64,000 bases of DNA from Paracoccus caeni (GTDB lineage Bacteria > Pseudomonadota > Alphaproteobacteria > Rhodobacterales > Rhodobacteraceae): the NCBI RefSeq assembly GCF_016629665.1, contig NZ_JAEPRQ010000012.1:1-64000 (forward strand). Reading direction: 5' to 3'. The notes under the pieces were generated by a model. It was not told the DNA's origin. It did not search any database and was given only the letters and a program-made list of their open reading frames with translations. This document shows positions 8,298 to 17,367 of this stretch, piece by piece. The position numbers and the translations under genes are program-made. Within the stretch, counting starts at the first letter, position 1. Each line of letters begins with the position of its first letter.

Positions 8298-10037
8298 TCA
8301 GCTCGGCGCGCGCAACCCTTGCTTGCGGATACGGCGAAGCACCGTCGAGCGGTTGACCCCCAACCGCCTCGCGGCGCGGGCCATGTTCCAGTTGCAAGCG
8401 TCAAGCACGGTCTCAAGGCTCTGCTCCTGATTGCTGGCACGGGGAGGCTCGGGCAGATCCGGCAGATCGATCACGTCGCCTTCGGCCAGGACACAGGCCA
8501 CGTCGAGCACATTGCCCAGCTCGCGCAGGTTGCCCGGCCAATCGCGGGCCATCAGTTCCGCGCGGGCCGAGGGCGTGAGACGCATCTCGCCGCCGGACCG
8601 CCGCCGCAACAGCCGCTCGATGAGCCAGCCAAGATCCTGCCGCTCGCGCAACGGCGGCAGCTCGAAGACCGCCCCGGCGAGCCGGTGATAGAGCGCGCAG
8701 GACAGCATCTCGTGCGACAGAAGGGCACTTGGCGAGAGGCCGCTGGTTGCGATCGGTCGTAGGTCGGAATGCGCATCCAGAAGACCGGGCAACGCAAGGG
8801 CGGCTGTCTCAGAAAGGTCCTCGATTCGCCGAAGCAGCAGCGTCGCAGGTCGGGGCTGCGCCTCGATCACCGAGGCCATCTCATCGGCCGGCATCCCGGC
8901 GCAGTCCAGTGTAACGAAGCCGCCCCGCCTGGAGGCCATGTGAACGGCGCGGGCGAGCTTTGTCTTGCCGCTGCCGCTCTCTCCGCAAAGCAGCAGCGGA
9001 ACCTCCGTCGGCGCGAGCCGTTCGACGCGGGACAAGAGGCGGTCCATGCTGGGATCACTGCCCGCAAGCCCGGTCAGGACGCCACCGGAGGTGCGCGAGA
9101 CCCTCGCCCCCGGTGGCCGACGCGGGGCCTGCGGCGCGATCGCATGACCGAAGACCGCACCGCCATCGCCAAGCGCCACGACACGCTCTTCGGTCGGGCG
9201 ATCACGCATCAGGTTGGGAAGGTCGTCGACGCTGATCCCGAGCAGACCGTCAATCCTCTCTCCGATCAACGGCCTCCCACGCGAGAGCATCCGTATCGCT
9301 GCATGGGTGGCTCCGATCACCCGGCCCGAGCCATCCAAGGCAACCGCGCACTCCGGGTCCACATCAAGGAACTCCGGGCTGGAGGAGAACCTCAAAACCC
9401 ATTCGCGACGGCTCGCCGCCATCAGGTTGGCCATCTCGACCCGCCGCGCCGCCGCTGTCACCAGAGACATCGCAAGGTTCTGGCTGCTTTTCGGGGACGG
9501 CGAGCGCAGTAACGAGATGTCGAGCACAGCGGCCAATTGACCGAGGCTGTCGTAGATCGGAGCAGAGGTACACGAGAGCGCGGTATGGGCATTGCCGAAA
9601 TGATCGTCCTGATGGATCGTGACCGGCTCGCCGGTCACGATGCAAGCGCCCACGCCGCAGGTTCCGGCAAGATCCTCGGACCAGTTCGAGCCAAGATAGA
9701 GCCCAGCTCCGCGAAGTTCATCAGCAAAGAGGCTGTCGCCGAAGAAGTCTACGCAGACCCCTTTCGCATCCGTCAGCAGCAGAACGTAATTCTGCCCCGC
9801 CACCTGGCGGAAAAGGGTCTGCAAGCTCGACCGCGCCGCCCCGATCATCCAATCGGCCTGCTCCTGATGGGTGCGAAGCTCCGTGTCGGTCACGATATGG
9901 GCCGGCTCGTTGCGGGTGGGGTCCATGCCATACAGCTCGACGCACCGGCGCCAAGACGCATCCACATAACTGTCCCGACCAGAGGCCTGACCATTCAGGA
10001 CGTGGGCAATTTCCTCTACGTGATACCGCTCGATCAT
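8298..10037 (-). CDS. AcoR-like Fis-family regulator with degenerate AAA+ domain
   Basis: 579 residues from the ATG at 10037, which has a good GGGAGAGG site; the longer frame is rejected. Residues ~50-190 form a GAF-type sensory region like that of AcoR (GTCGVGACIVTGEPVTIHQ). An AAA+ region follows with a normal Walker A (GESGSGKTKLARAVH), and the extreme C-terminus is a Fis-type helix-turn-helix (NMARAARRLGVNRSTVLRRI). However, the segment that should carry GAFTGA is absent, and the Walker B strand reads ATLLLRRIEDL instead of the usual FLDE. The protein therefore probably does not remodel sigma-54 polymerase and may act as a classical DNA-binding regulator of the two genes downstream. Ligand unknown; acetoin-like compounds are suggested by the family. 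Confidence 0.8.
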   Translation of the reverse strand: MIERYHVEEIAHVLNGQASGRDSYVDASWRRCVELYGMDPTRNEPAHIVTDTELRTHQEQADWMIGAARSSLQTLFRQVAGQNYVLLLTDAKGVCVDFFGDSLFADELRGAGLYLGSNWSEDLAGTCGVGACIVTGEPVTIHQDDHFGNAHTALSCTSAPIYDSLGQLAAVLDISLLRSPSPKSSQNLAMSLVTAAARRVEMANLMAASRREWVLRFSSSPEFLDVDPECAVALDGSGRVIGATHAAIRMLSRGRPLIGERIDGLLGISVDDLPNLMRDRPTEERVVALGDGGAVFGHAIAPQAPRRPPGARVSRTSGGVLTGLAGSDPSMDRLLSRVERLAPTEVPLLLCGESGSGKTKLARAVHMASRRGGFVTLDCAGMPADEMASVIEAQPRPATLLLRRIEDLSETAALALPGLLDAHSDLRPIATSGLSPSALLSHEMLSCALYHRLAGAVFELPPLRERQDLGWLIERLLRRRSGGEMRLTPSARAELMARDWPGNLRELGNVLDVACVLAEGDVIDLPDLPEPPRASNQEQSLETVLDACNWNMARAARRLGVNRSTVLRRIRKQGLRAPS

Positions 10038-10584
10038 CAGACCTCTCCCTGATCTACATGGTACAATCAAAAGCTCCTTTGCCCATGCAGGATTTTGGTA
10101 TGAGGGATCAGCCCTGTCGATCTGAAAGCGAAGGACAGCTCATAGACGTGTGAATTGGGCCATTCGCTTCGTTAGGCGCTGGCCTCGGCCAGGTCCGATA
10201 TCTGCGCATTGCCACGCTCGACCCGCCGAAGGCTGCGCATGCACCGAACGGCAGGAAGGTCCGCTCTGCCGGCCTTGGCGCAGGAAAAATGCTGCGCGAT
10301 CCACGATTGGCCGGTTTGGTGAAGCCGCACCGCAGAGATCGGCCAGAGACTGAACGGCAGCTCTGGGCCGCGAGCGCCATGCTATACCGCCAAAGTGATT
10401 TGGCTGCACGCCGCTCGACCGCTTCGAGCCCATTTCCACTAATGAAACACTCTGGCAAAATCCTGTCATACAGCGAAATCGGGACGGGTCTCGTGACGCC
10501 TCATATTCTTTGGTCTGGTCGATTTCCGGCAGCCAGCAACCAGATCAGAATGACCGACGCTGTCCAAGACAGTCGCTTCTCCAT
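10038..10584. other. Intergenic region with degenerate, unassigned sequence
   Basis: About 550 bases. Two overlapping minus-strand frames of 109 and 116 codons occur but resemble no protein family and lie in different frames over the same bases. The part at ~10150-10420 contains words such as GGGCCATTCGC and CGAACGGCAGGAAGGTCCGC. These belong to a degenerate GC-rich intergenic sequence type that recurs elsewhere in this window. No gene is called. Confidence 0.4.
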
Positions 10585-11427
10585 CTACAATTCGAGATCC
10601 AGCAGGGCCTGCCGCATGACGTGCGGATCGACATCCACACCGGTCCAGTATTTCATTCCAATCACGCCCTGCTGCACCAGCATCCCGAGCCCGTCGACGG
10701 TCTTACAGCCGCGATCCTTGGCGGCCTGAATCAGGCGTGTCAGGGGCGGGTTGTGAATGCCGTCGGCAACGACCATCTCGGGCGTCAGGCTGTCGGTGTC
10801 GATGTCGGGCATTGCGTCGACGTCGGGATACAGACCGACGGATGTGGCATGAATCACGATATCCGAGCCGGACGGCACGACGAATGTGCCCTCCCACGAC
10901 GTGTAGCTTGCCTGCGTGTCCGTGCGGCCGTTCAGCAGATCGACGACCACTCGCCCCCGCTCCGCGCTGCGGTTGACGACGGTGATCCGCGTGGCGCCGG
11001 CCAGCGCCATCTCGACCGCAACCGCCCGCGCCGCACCGCCCGCACCGAACAGGACGACGGATTTGCCCGCCGGATCCACGACCGTTTTCAGCGCCGCGAC
11101 AAAGCCGCGCCCGTCGGTGTTTTCACCGATCAGCCGGTCACCGTCGCGCACGATGGTATTGACGGCTCCTATGATCTCGGCCGATTTTCCCAACCCATCG
11201 AGGTGGTCGATCACGGCGACCTTGTGCGGGATGGAACAGTTGAAGCCGCGCCAGCCCATCGCCCGCGCGCCGCGCACCGCGTCTGCCAGATCGTCGGGCG
11301 AGACCTCGACGTTGATGTAGCGCCAATCGAGACCGTGATGGCGGTAGGCGGCCTCGATCATCGCGACGGTCGGGTTCTCGGCTGCGGGTTGTGCGAAGGA
11401 ACCCGTCAGGGGCAACAGGAAGTTCAT
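10585..11427 (-). CDS. aroE: Shikimate dehydrogenase-like oxidoreductase
   Basis: 280 residues from the ATG at 11427, with AAGGA eight bases upstream; an earlier start would overlap the preceding gene. The shikimate dehydrogenase fold is clear: N-terminal FLLPLTGSFAQPAAENP (substrate serines region), catalytic lysine in NCSIPHKVAV, GENTDGRGF, the NADP-binding VVLFGAGGAARAVAVEMA, and VNRSAERG. The enzyme should interconvert 3-dehydroshikimate and shikimate, or quinate and 3-dehydroquinate. Its place directly behind a GMC oxidoreductase under a divergent AraC regulator argues for a catabolic or specialised paralogue (quinate/shikimate or cyclitol use) rather than the housekeeping AroE. Confidence 0.83.
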   Translation of the reverse strand: MNFLLPLTGSFAQPAAENPTVAMIEAAYRHHGLDWRYINVEVSPDDLADAVRGARAMGWRGFNCSIPHKVAVIDHLDGLGKSAEIIGAVNTIVRDGDRLIGENTDGRGFVAALKTVVDPAGKSVVLFGAGGAARAVAVEMALAGATRITVVNRSAERGRVVVDLLNGRTDTQASYTSWEGTFVVPSGSDIVIHATSVGLYPDVDAMPDIDTDSLTPEMVVADGIHNPPLTRLIQAAKDRGCKTVDGLGMLVQQGVIGMKYWTGVDVDPHVMRQALLDLEL

Positions 11428-11440
11428 GGGGTGTGTCCTT

Positions 11441-12952
11441 TCAGATGGCGCGGGCATTGCGTAGATGCGCCCCGACCCGAAGCGCCTGGGCTGCGATGGT
11501 CAGGGCGGGGTTCAGCGCGGCGGATGAGGGAAAGAACCCCGCGTCCACCACGTAAAGGTTCGGATGATCATGCGCGCGGCACATGGCGTTTAGGGCTGAT
11601 GTCGCCGGATCATCGCCCATCCGCACCGTGCCGCATTGGTGCGAGGGGGCCTGAATGCCGAAGCTGTGACGCAGAACGACCGGGAACCCTGCCCGGCGCA
11701 GCACATGCCTGACATGGCGCACGAACCGGTCATGGGCGGCCCGCCCGCCGGGGCGGTAATCGACCTGCACCCGGTCACCGTCCAGAAGGCGCACTCGGCT
11801 CTCGCGGTCGGGCAGATCCTCGCCCATCGCCAGCACGTCGACGGAATGGCGGCCCAACCAGTCGGCCGCGGCACGCGGCGTTCTGGGATACGTTGCACGG
11901 ATCATCGCACCCTGGATATTGCCGAGCATCTGGATGTTGCCGCGCGCATCGGGATCATCTGGCAAACCGTGGTAGAAGTCATTCAACGACAGGGTTTTGG
12001 GGAACTTCGTGGTGTTTGTAGTGAAAGGCTTCACCCCCATCAGCCCGGTCAGGTGATGGTTCATCAGGTATCGGCCCACGACGTCGGACCGGTTGGCAAT
12101 TCCGTCCGGTGCCGCCTCACAGGCGGACCGCAGCAGGATCAGAGCGGAATTGATCGCCCCCGCGCAGAGGGCGAAGACCTGCGCTTCCACGCGCAGGATC
12201 TCTCCGGACCGGAGCACCTCAGCGGCGACGATATGCTTGCCCTCGCCATCGGTGATCAGTCGCGTAACCTTTGCGTTGCGGTCCAGCCGCACGTCCGAAT
12301 GCGCCAAAAGTGGGCGGAGCACGCGCTTATCCGCGTCACCCTTGGCGTCGAACCGGCAGGCAAAGGCATCGCAGGTGCCGCAGCGCCGGCAGGTGCCATC
12401 GGGGCCATAATCGATTGCAGATGGCATCGCAAATGGGTGCAGGCCCTGGGCGCGCAACCGATCCGACAGCGCGGCAATCACCGGCTCGTGCGGGATCGCG
12501 GCGTGGGGGAAGGCATCGCGGGGCGGCTCGGTCGGATCGACACCTGCCGCGCCGCGCACGCCATACAGGCGTTCGGCTGCGGCGTAGTATGGCGCAAGAT
12601 CGGCGTAGCTGACCGGCCAGGCGGGGGATGTGGCGCCATCGATCTGCGTGTGCGTGAAATCACTTTCGCGGAACCGGAACATCGCAGTGCCGTAGAACTT
12701 CGTATGCCCGCCGACATAGTAGTATTGACCGGGCCGATAGGGTGCCCGCTTCGCGTCCACCCATTCATCCGTCGTCTTGTATCGGGACTGGACGAAAACC
12801 GCCTCTGCATCGCTGTTCTGCGGCTCATTCGGCAGATCGTCGCCGCGTTCGAGGATCAGGATTTTTGCGCCGCTGCCTGCGAGTTGATGCGCCACGGCAG
12901 ATCCACCCACCCCCGACCCGATAATCGCGACATCCGTCCTAATGGTTTGCAT
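11441..12952 (-). CDS. GMC-family FAD-dependent oxidoreductase
   Basis: 503 residues from the ATG at 12952, preceded by GGGGAGGA. The dinucleotide-binding motif VAIIGSGVGGSAVAHQLAG and ILERGDD open the protein. The C-terminal GMC block ends in HQCGTVRMGDD and PNLYVVDAGFFPSSAALNPALTIAAQA, with the catalytic His within the HQCGT segment. A cysteine-rich insertion (CRRCGTCDAFACRFDAKGDAD, mid-protein) resembles that of bacterial GMC dehydrogenases acting on cyclitols or sugars and may bind iron-sulfur or metal. It should oxidise an alcohol group and pass electrons to oxygen or an acceptor. There is no Tat signal. Thirteen bases separate it from the shikimate dehydrogenase-like gene, so the two are one operon. 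Confidence 0.85.
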   Translation of the reverse strand: MQTIRTDVAIIGSGVGGSAVAHQLAGSGAKILILERGDDLPNEPQNSDAEAVFVQSRYKTTDEWVDAKRAPYRPGQYYYVGGHTKFYGTAMFRFRESDFTHTQIDGATSPAWPVSYADLAPYYAAAERLYGVRGAAGVDPTEPPRDAFPHAAIPHEPVIAALSDRLRAQGLHPFAMPSAIDYGPDGTCRRCGTCDAFACRFDAKGDADKRVLRPLLAHSDVRLDRNAKVTRLITDGEGKHIVAAEVLRSGEILRVEAQVFALCAGAINSALILLRSACEAAPDGIANRSDVVGRYLMNHHLTGLMGVKPFTTNTTKFPKTLSLNDFYHGLPDDPDARGNIQMLGNIQGAMIRATYPRTPRAAADWLGRHSVDVLAMGEDLPDRESRVRLLDGDRVQVDYRPGGRAAHDRFVRHVRHVLRRAGFPVVLRHSFGIQAPSHQCGTVRMGDDPATSALNAMCRAHDHPNLYVVDAGFFPSSAALNPALTIAAQALRVGAHLRNARAI

Positions 12953-13065
12953 CACGTCCTCCCCGGTTTCCGCTTCACAGATGCCAAGCCTTCACCGCGC
13001 GCACCATTCCCTATTGCCGCATATCCTTGTATGATTGCCGCATCTCAGCGCTACAGTTGAATGTA

Positions 13066-13989
13066 ATGCCCATATCGCCACCCTACTTCGAGACCGTTGC
13101 CATCCCGCCGGACCGGTCCCTGCATGTCTTCGACCGCCGCCTGCCAGAGTTTCCGTTCAACTGGCATTACCATCCGGAATTCGAGCTGACCCTCACGGTG
13201 AACAGCCGCGGATTGTGCTTTGTGGGAGATCATGTCGGGCCCTACAACGATGGCGATCTTGTCCTGATCGCCCCCAATCTGCCGCACGCGTTTCAATCCC
13301 AAAACCTGATCGAGATTGCCGGCGACCATCGCGCCATTGTGTGCTGGTTCACCAGTGACTGGATCACCAGCCTGATCGGTCTGGTGCCAGAGCTTTCGCC
13401 CGTCACGCCGCTGCTTGCGCAGGCCCGGCGTGGATTGCGGTTCGGCGCACAAACGTCGGCGCAATTGCGAGACCGGATCCTGCAACTGGGTCAGATTGAC
13501 AGCGTGGATCAGGTGATTGCCTTCCAAGCCATCCTTGCGACCTTGTCAGGATCTACTGACCGAGTGCCGCTGGCCAGCGGAGAGGTTACCGTCAGCGAGA
13601 TGCCGCGCGACCGGGCGCGGATGCAGAAGGTGCTGGACCATTTGCATGCCCATTACGATGAACCGGTGCGGCTGGCCCCGCTGTGTGATCTTGTGCATCT
13701 GACCGAAAGTCAGCTGCAACGGATCTTCAAGCGCAGCGCCCGCATGTCCATCAGCGCCTATGTGCTGCAACTGCGGCTTGGCCGGGCGTGCCAAATGCTG
13801 ATGCAGACCGACAGCCCCGTGGGCCTGATCGCAACCGAGTGCGGTTTCTCCGATGCCGCCGACTTCGCGCGCCGCTTTCGCAATGCCCGCAACATGACGC
13901 CAACGGCGTTCCGGACCGCAATCAGGGGGCAGGAGCTGAAATCTGTGCCAAAGCGAGGTCGGTCCGTCCGCCAAAGCCCGCAGACATAG
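13066..13989 (+). CDS. AraC-family transcriptional regulator
   Basis: 307 residues if started at the ATG at 13066; a start 39 bases earlier is possible. The N-terminal half is a cupin-like sensor (FNWHYHPEFELTLTVNSRG, IAPNLPHAFQS), typical of sugar-responsive AraC proteins. The C-terminal ~100 residues carry two helix-turn-helix units (VRLAPLCDLVHLTESQLQRIF and VGLIATECGFSDAADFARRF). It is divergent from the GMC/shikimate dehydrogenase operon with a ~110-base shared promoter region, so control of that operon is the likely role. The effector is unknown. Confidence 0.87.
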   Translation: MPISPPYFETVAIPPDRSLHVFDRRLPEFPFNWHYHPEFELTLTVNSRGLCFVGDHVGPYNDGDLVLIAPNLPHAFQSQNLIEIAGDHRAIVCWFTSDWITSLIGLVPELSPVTPLLAQARRGLRFGAQTSAQLRDRILQLGQIDSVDQVIAFQAILATLSGSTDRVPLASGEVTVSEMPRDRARMQKVLDHLHAHYDEPVRLAPLCDLVHLTESQLQRIFKRSARMSISAYVLQLRLGRACQMLMQTDSPVGLIATECGFSDAADFARRFRNARNMTPTAFRTAIRGQELKSVPKRGRSVRQSPQT

Positions 13990-14200
13990 GAGGCTCGCGC
14001 GACCTTTCCGAAAATCGTGCAATATTGGCAGGAATGTCCAATGTGATCCCGATTAGGTTTTTCTCTTTTGTGCGCGATTGCATGACCTCGTTGTCCCGCG
14101 TTGTGCGAGTTCGATGTTTCGGAACCCATGCAGGCGCAGCGAAAGTCCGGTCTGATGATGCCGCGCTGCGGCGTTAGTCGGCGAAGCAAAGGTCGGCAAC

Positions 14201-14222
14201 GGGCCGCCAGTGACGGCGGCCC
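14201..14222 (-). terminator. Hairpin just downstream of the recombinase gene
   Basis: GGGCCGCC (14201-14208) and GGCGGCCC (14215-14222) form a perfect 8-pair stem with a 6-base loop, ending seven bases beyond the recombinase stop codon. There is no T tract, so it may act as a weak intrinsic terminator or mRNA end stabiliser. Confidence 0.5.
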
Positions 14223-14228
14223 GGTCCA

Positions 14229-14861
14229 TTAGATTTCAACACTTTCGGAGATGGCAAGCGCGTCTTCTAGGTCCACGCCCAGATACCGGACCGTGCTGTC
14301 CATCTTGGTGTGTCCCAGAAGAAGCTGAACGGCGCGCAGGTTCCCCGTCTTCCGATAGATCTCCGCGACTTTCGTCCGGCGCATGGAGTGAGTTCCGTAG
14401 GATGTGGGGTCCAGGCCGATGGATGACACCCAATCCCGAACGAGACGAGCGTACTGCCGTGTCGAGATGTGCAGGCGCTCATGGAAACGGCCCGGCCAGA
14501 GAAATTCCGAGCCGACCATCAACGGCTCTTCCATCCAGCGCGACAGCGATTTCCGCGTTCCTTCCGTGATCTCAAACCTGACCGGCCGTTGGGTCTTGCT
14601 TTGAATGATCGATGCACGTTCCTTGACCTGGCCGGAAGCGTAGACGTCGACGACCTTTAGTTTCACCAAGTCGCAGCCACGGAGCTTGCTGTCGACGGCC
14701 AAGTTGAAGAGGGCAAGGTCGCGATGGTTCCAGGCGATCTCTAGGCGAACGCGGATGGCCCAGACATGTTTCGGCAAAAGTGGGCGTTTCTGACCTATCA
14801 GGCGCCCCTTGTTCCAGGCAGGGCGGCAAGCGCGGATGGCAGGTAAGTTGGCAGTAGGCAT
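14229..14861 (-). CDS. Short tyrosine recombinase/integrase
   Basis: 210 residues from the ATG at 14861, with GGAGGACAGAAC upstream. Catalytic residues of the tyrosine recombinases are visible: Arg in AVDSKLRGCDLVKLKV, the HSMRR box (HxxR), His in LLLGHTKMDS, and Tyr in TVRYLGVDLEDA. The usual ~100-residue core-binding N-terminal domain is missing or very short. That matches a compact family often found singly beside mobile genes in Proteobacteria. Its substrate site and partner element are not evident; no tRNA attachment site was found nearby. Confidence 0.8.
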   Translation of the reverse strand: MPTANLPAIRACRPAWNKGRLIGQKRPLLPKHVWAIRVRLEIAWNHRDLALFNLAVDSKLRGCDLVKLKVVDVYASGQVKERASIIQSKTQRPVRFEITEGTRKSLSRWMEEPLMVGSEFLWPGRFHERLHISTRQYARLVRDWVSSIGLDPTSYGTHSMRRTKVAEIYRKTGNLRAVQLLLGHTKMDSTVRYLGVDLEDALAISESVEI

Positions 14862-15371
14862 GTTCTGTCCTCCAACCTCCTCGCCCAGCCTCGACACCAA
14901 CCTCATGTTGGTGACACAGTATACCACATCAAGCCAGCCCACCGCGAAGGTCTGCTCCGAGCCCATTGCGGACGGTCAGGCTCTGTCTGGCGCTGCAGCG
15001 CAGCTTCATGAACCAGCCGTTCATGCTCGCCGCAGCAACCTTAGCAGGGAATGCTTGCTGATGCGGGCCGACCAACACGATACGGCACGGAGCCGCTAGG
15101 TTCAGCGGCTGATCGCCATTAAAGAAGGCCAACATGCCGCGCCGTGACGGTCGGTATACCGGGCACAATCTCATACACATTCAATTTAGGGCATGATAAG
15201 TTTACTTCGTGAAGAAGAACACCACACTCATACGACCTTTGGCCACAGGACGCTTCGTGACCAGGCCGTTGGGCAAGGGCAAAGCCGCGAAGTTCGCCAA
15301 AGTCCAGAATGTTACCACCAGTTCAAAGTCGGCCATTCAGAACTCCGCCGTGGTCCTGTTACTAGACCGGG
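14862..15371. other. Intergenic region, degenerate sequence
   Basis: About 510 bases between the recombinase start and the BCCT stop. The part at ~14960-15110 contains GCCCATTGCGGACGGTC (14961-14977), nearly identical to a word at 20642-20658, and belongs to the degenerate intergenic sequence type noted elsewhere in the window. Frames of 60-120 codons on both strands show no domain. No gene is called. Confidence 0.4.
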
Positions 15372-17078
15372 CTATTTAAGCTCTTTTCTTTCACCCAAAA
15401 GTCCTTTGACGATCGCCCAGCATGCCCCCAGAAGGACAAGCGTGAATGGCAGGCCGGTTGAGACCGCCATTGCTTGCAGCGCGGTCAGCCCACCGCCAAG
15501 CAGCAAGGCGATTGCCACCAGACCTTCGAAGCTGCACCAGAAAATCCGTTGAGGGACGGGGGCGTGAACCTTGCCCCCTGCCGCGATGGTGTCGATGACC
15601 AACGAGCCGGAATCGGATGAGGTTACGAAGAACACGATGACCAAGATGATCCCGACGAAACTGGTGATCGCGGTCAAGGGAAGCTGAGACAGCATTTGGA
15701 ACAACTGAAGCTCCAACGCTGCATCTGTCACGCCGGAGAAACCCTGAAGCGTGATCGAGATCGCCGTTCCCCCGAATGTGGTCATCCAAAGGACGGAAAT
15801 CAGCGAAGGCACGATCAGCACGGCAATCAAAAACTGCCTGACGGTGCGGCCACGGCTGACGCGCGCAATGAACATGCCGACAAAGGGCGACCAGCTGATC
15901 CACCATGCCCAGTAGAAGGCAGTCCATCCCTGCCGGAAATTGTCGTCATCGCGACCGAACGGGTTCGAAAGCGGGATAAGATCGACGACATATGCCCCCA
16001 GATTTCCGAAGAATCCGGTCAGAATCTGCCAGGTTGGTCCCACCGCGATCACGAAAAGCAGCAAGATAAGCGCCAAGACCATGTTGATCTCTGACAGGCG
16101 CTTGACGCCTTTCTCGACGCCCAGCACGACCGACCCGGTCGCCACCGCAGTAATGATGACGATCAGGATGATCTTGGCCGCATCAGCGGTGCTCCACCCG
16201 AACAGGAAATGGAATCCCGCCGCAGCTTGTTCGGCACCGATCCCCAAAGACGTGGCAAGACCGAACAGTGTCGCCAAGACCGCAAGAACATCGATCACAT
16301 GGCCGGGCCATCCCCACACCTTGTCCCCGAAAATCGGATAGAAAACGGAACGTAGGGTCAGCGGCAGTCCCTTGTTATAGGCAAACAGCGCAAGTGCGAG
16401 CGCGACGACGGCGTAAATTGCCCAAGGATGCAGCCCCCAATGAAAGATCGTCGCGGCCATCGCCAGCCTGCGCGCGCCAAGCTCGTCCCCCGGCGCGCCG
16501 TCCAGCGGGGCCCAGTCAGTTCGAACGCCGTTTTCCACCACAGGGCCGCCCAAGGCCGCGGTGAAATGTCCCAAAGGTTCGCTGACGCCATAAAACATAA
16601 GCCCGATCCCCATACCGGCCGCGAAGAGCATTGCAAACCAGCCCGTCAGGCTGAAATCAGGGGCGGCCTTCGGGCCGCCCAAGCGGATCGAGCCTAATGG
16701 CGACAGGATCAGGCCAAGACAAAGCAGAACGAACACGTTGCCAGCGATCAGGAAGAACCAGTCGAAGTTGCTGGTCACCACATCGCGCATGCTTGCAAAG
16801 AATGGCCCCAACGTATCGGGGAACAGCAGCGTTGCGGCGGTGAAGACGACAACCGCGACGGCAGAAACCATAAAGACCGGGTTGTGGATGTCGAATGCGA
16901 CCGGCTTGACGCCCTCGATATTGTCCTGCCCGATCTCATAATCGGTTTCGATGATCTGCGTCGGGCCTTCTGGCTGCGGCAAAGCTTCGATGCCGGGATC
17001 AGGGATATGCTCTCCGGCCAGCGCGTCGCGTTCGCGACGCTCATCGTTATTGCGGTCGGGTTGAGATGGCTGTGACAT
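15372..17078 (-). CDS. BCCT-family betaine/carnitine/choline transporter
   Basis: 568 residues with a ~65-residue charged cytoplasmic N-terminus and about twelve hydrophobic segments. Family signatures include GMGIGLMFYGVSEPLGHF in TM3 and the aromatic-rich TM8 stretch WAWWISWSPFVGMFIARVSRGRT, whose tryptophans form the trimethylammonium-binding box. Members carry glycine betaine, carnitine, choline or DMSP across the inner membrane by proton, sodium or antiport coupling. The glycine-rich TM3 motif GMGIG has the Met-Gly pattern of sodium-coupled betaine carriers such as BetP. It stands alone on its strand, divergent from the TAXI/TRAP genes, so osmoprotection is a reasonable but unproven role. 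Confidence 0.9.
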   Translation of the reverse strand: MSQPSQPDRNNDERRERDALAGEHIPDPGIEALPQPEGPTQIIETDYEIGQDNIEGVKPVAFDIHNPVFMVSAVAVVVFTAATLLFPDTLGPFFASMRDVVTSNFDWFFLIAGNVFVLLCLGLILSPLGSIRLGGPKAAPDFSLTGWFAMLFAAGMGIGLMFYGVSEPLGHFTAALGGPVVENGVRTDWAPLDGAPGDELGARRLAMAATIFHWGLHPWAIYAVVALALALFAYNKGLPLTLRSVFYPIFGDKVWGWPGHVIDVLAVLATLFGLATSLGIGAEQAAAGFHFLFGWSTADAAKIILIVIITAVATGSVVLGVEKGVKRLSEINMVLALILLLFVIAVGPTWQILTGFFGNLGAYVVDLIPLSNPFGRDDDNFRQGWTAFYWAWWISWSPFVGMFIARVSRGRTVRQFLIAVLIVPSLISVLWMTTFGGTAISITLQGFSGVTDAALELQLFQMLSQLPLTAITSFVGIILVIVFFVTSSDSGSLVIDTIAAGGKVHAPVPQRIFWCSFEGLVAIALLLGGGLTALQAMAVSTGLPFTLVLLGACWAIVKGLLGERKELK

Positions 17079-17367
17079 GCGTCCCTTTCTGATTTGCGGA
17101 TCGATCGGGCGCCGAAAGGATCGACTTGGCGCATCACGCGCCTCAGGTATCAGGGTTTCACATTCTGTTGATAATTACCATCCGGTTGCGACAGGATCTG
17201 TCGCCTATGCGGCCAATTGCGAAACTGATTTTGCGCTGGCGACGCGTGGTGATGTGAACCTAGCGAAAATAAAGGTTGGATAATCGCAGTTTTTCGAAGT
17301 CACGCTGTTGCGAGATTGCCGCCAAGTCGTCTAACGTTTCGGTAAGAAAAAAACAGGGAGAAATACC

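Noticed and set aside
10108..10469. Two overlapping minus-strand frames of 109-116 codons
   Set aside because: They cover the same bases in different frames, show no domain, and lie in the degenerate intergenic sequence type.
14929..15180. 83-codon minus-strand frame
   Set aside because: Falls within the degenerate repeat around 14960-15110; no domain.
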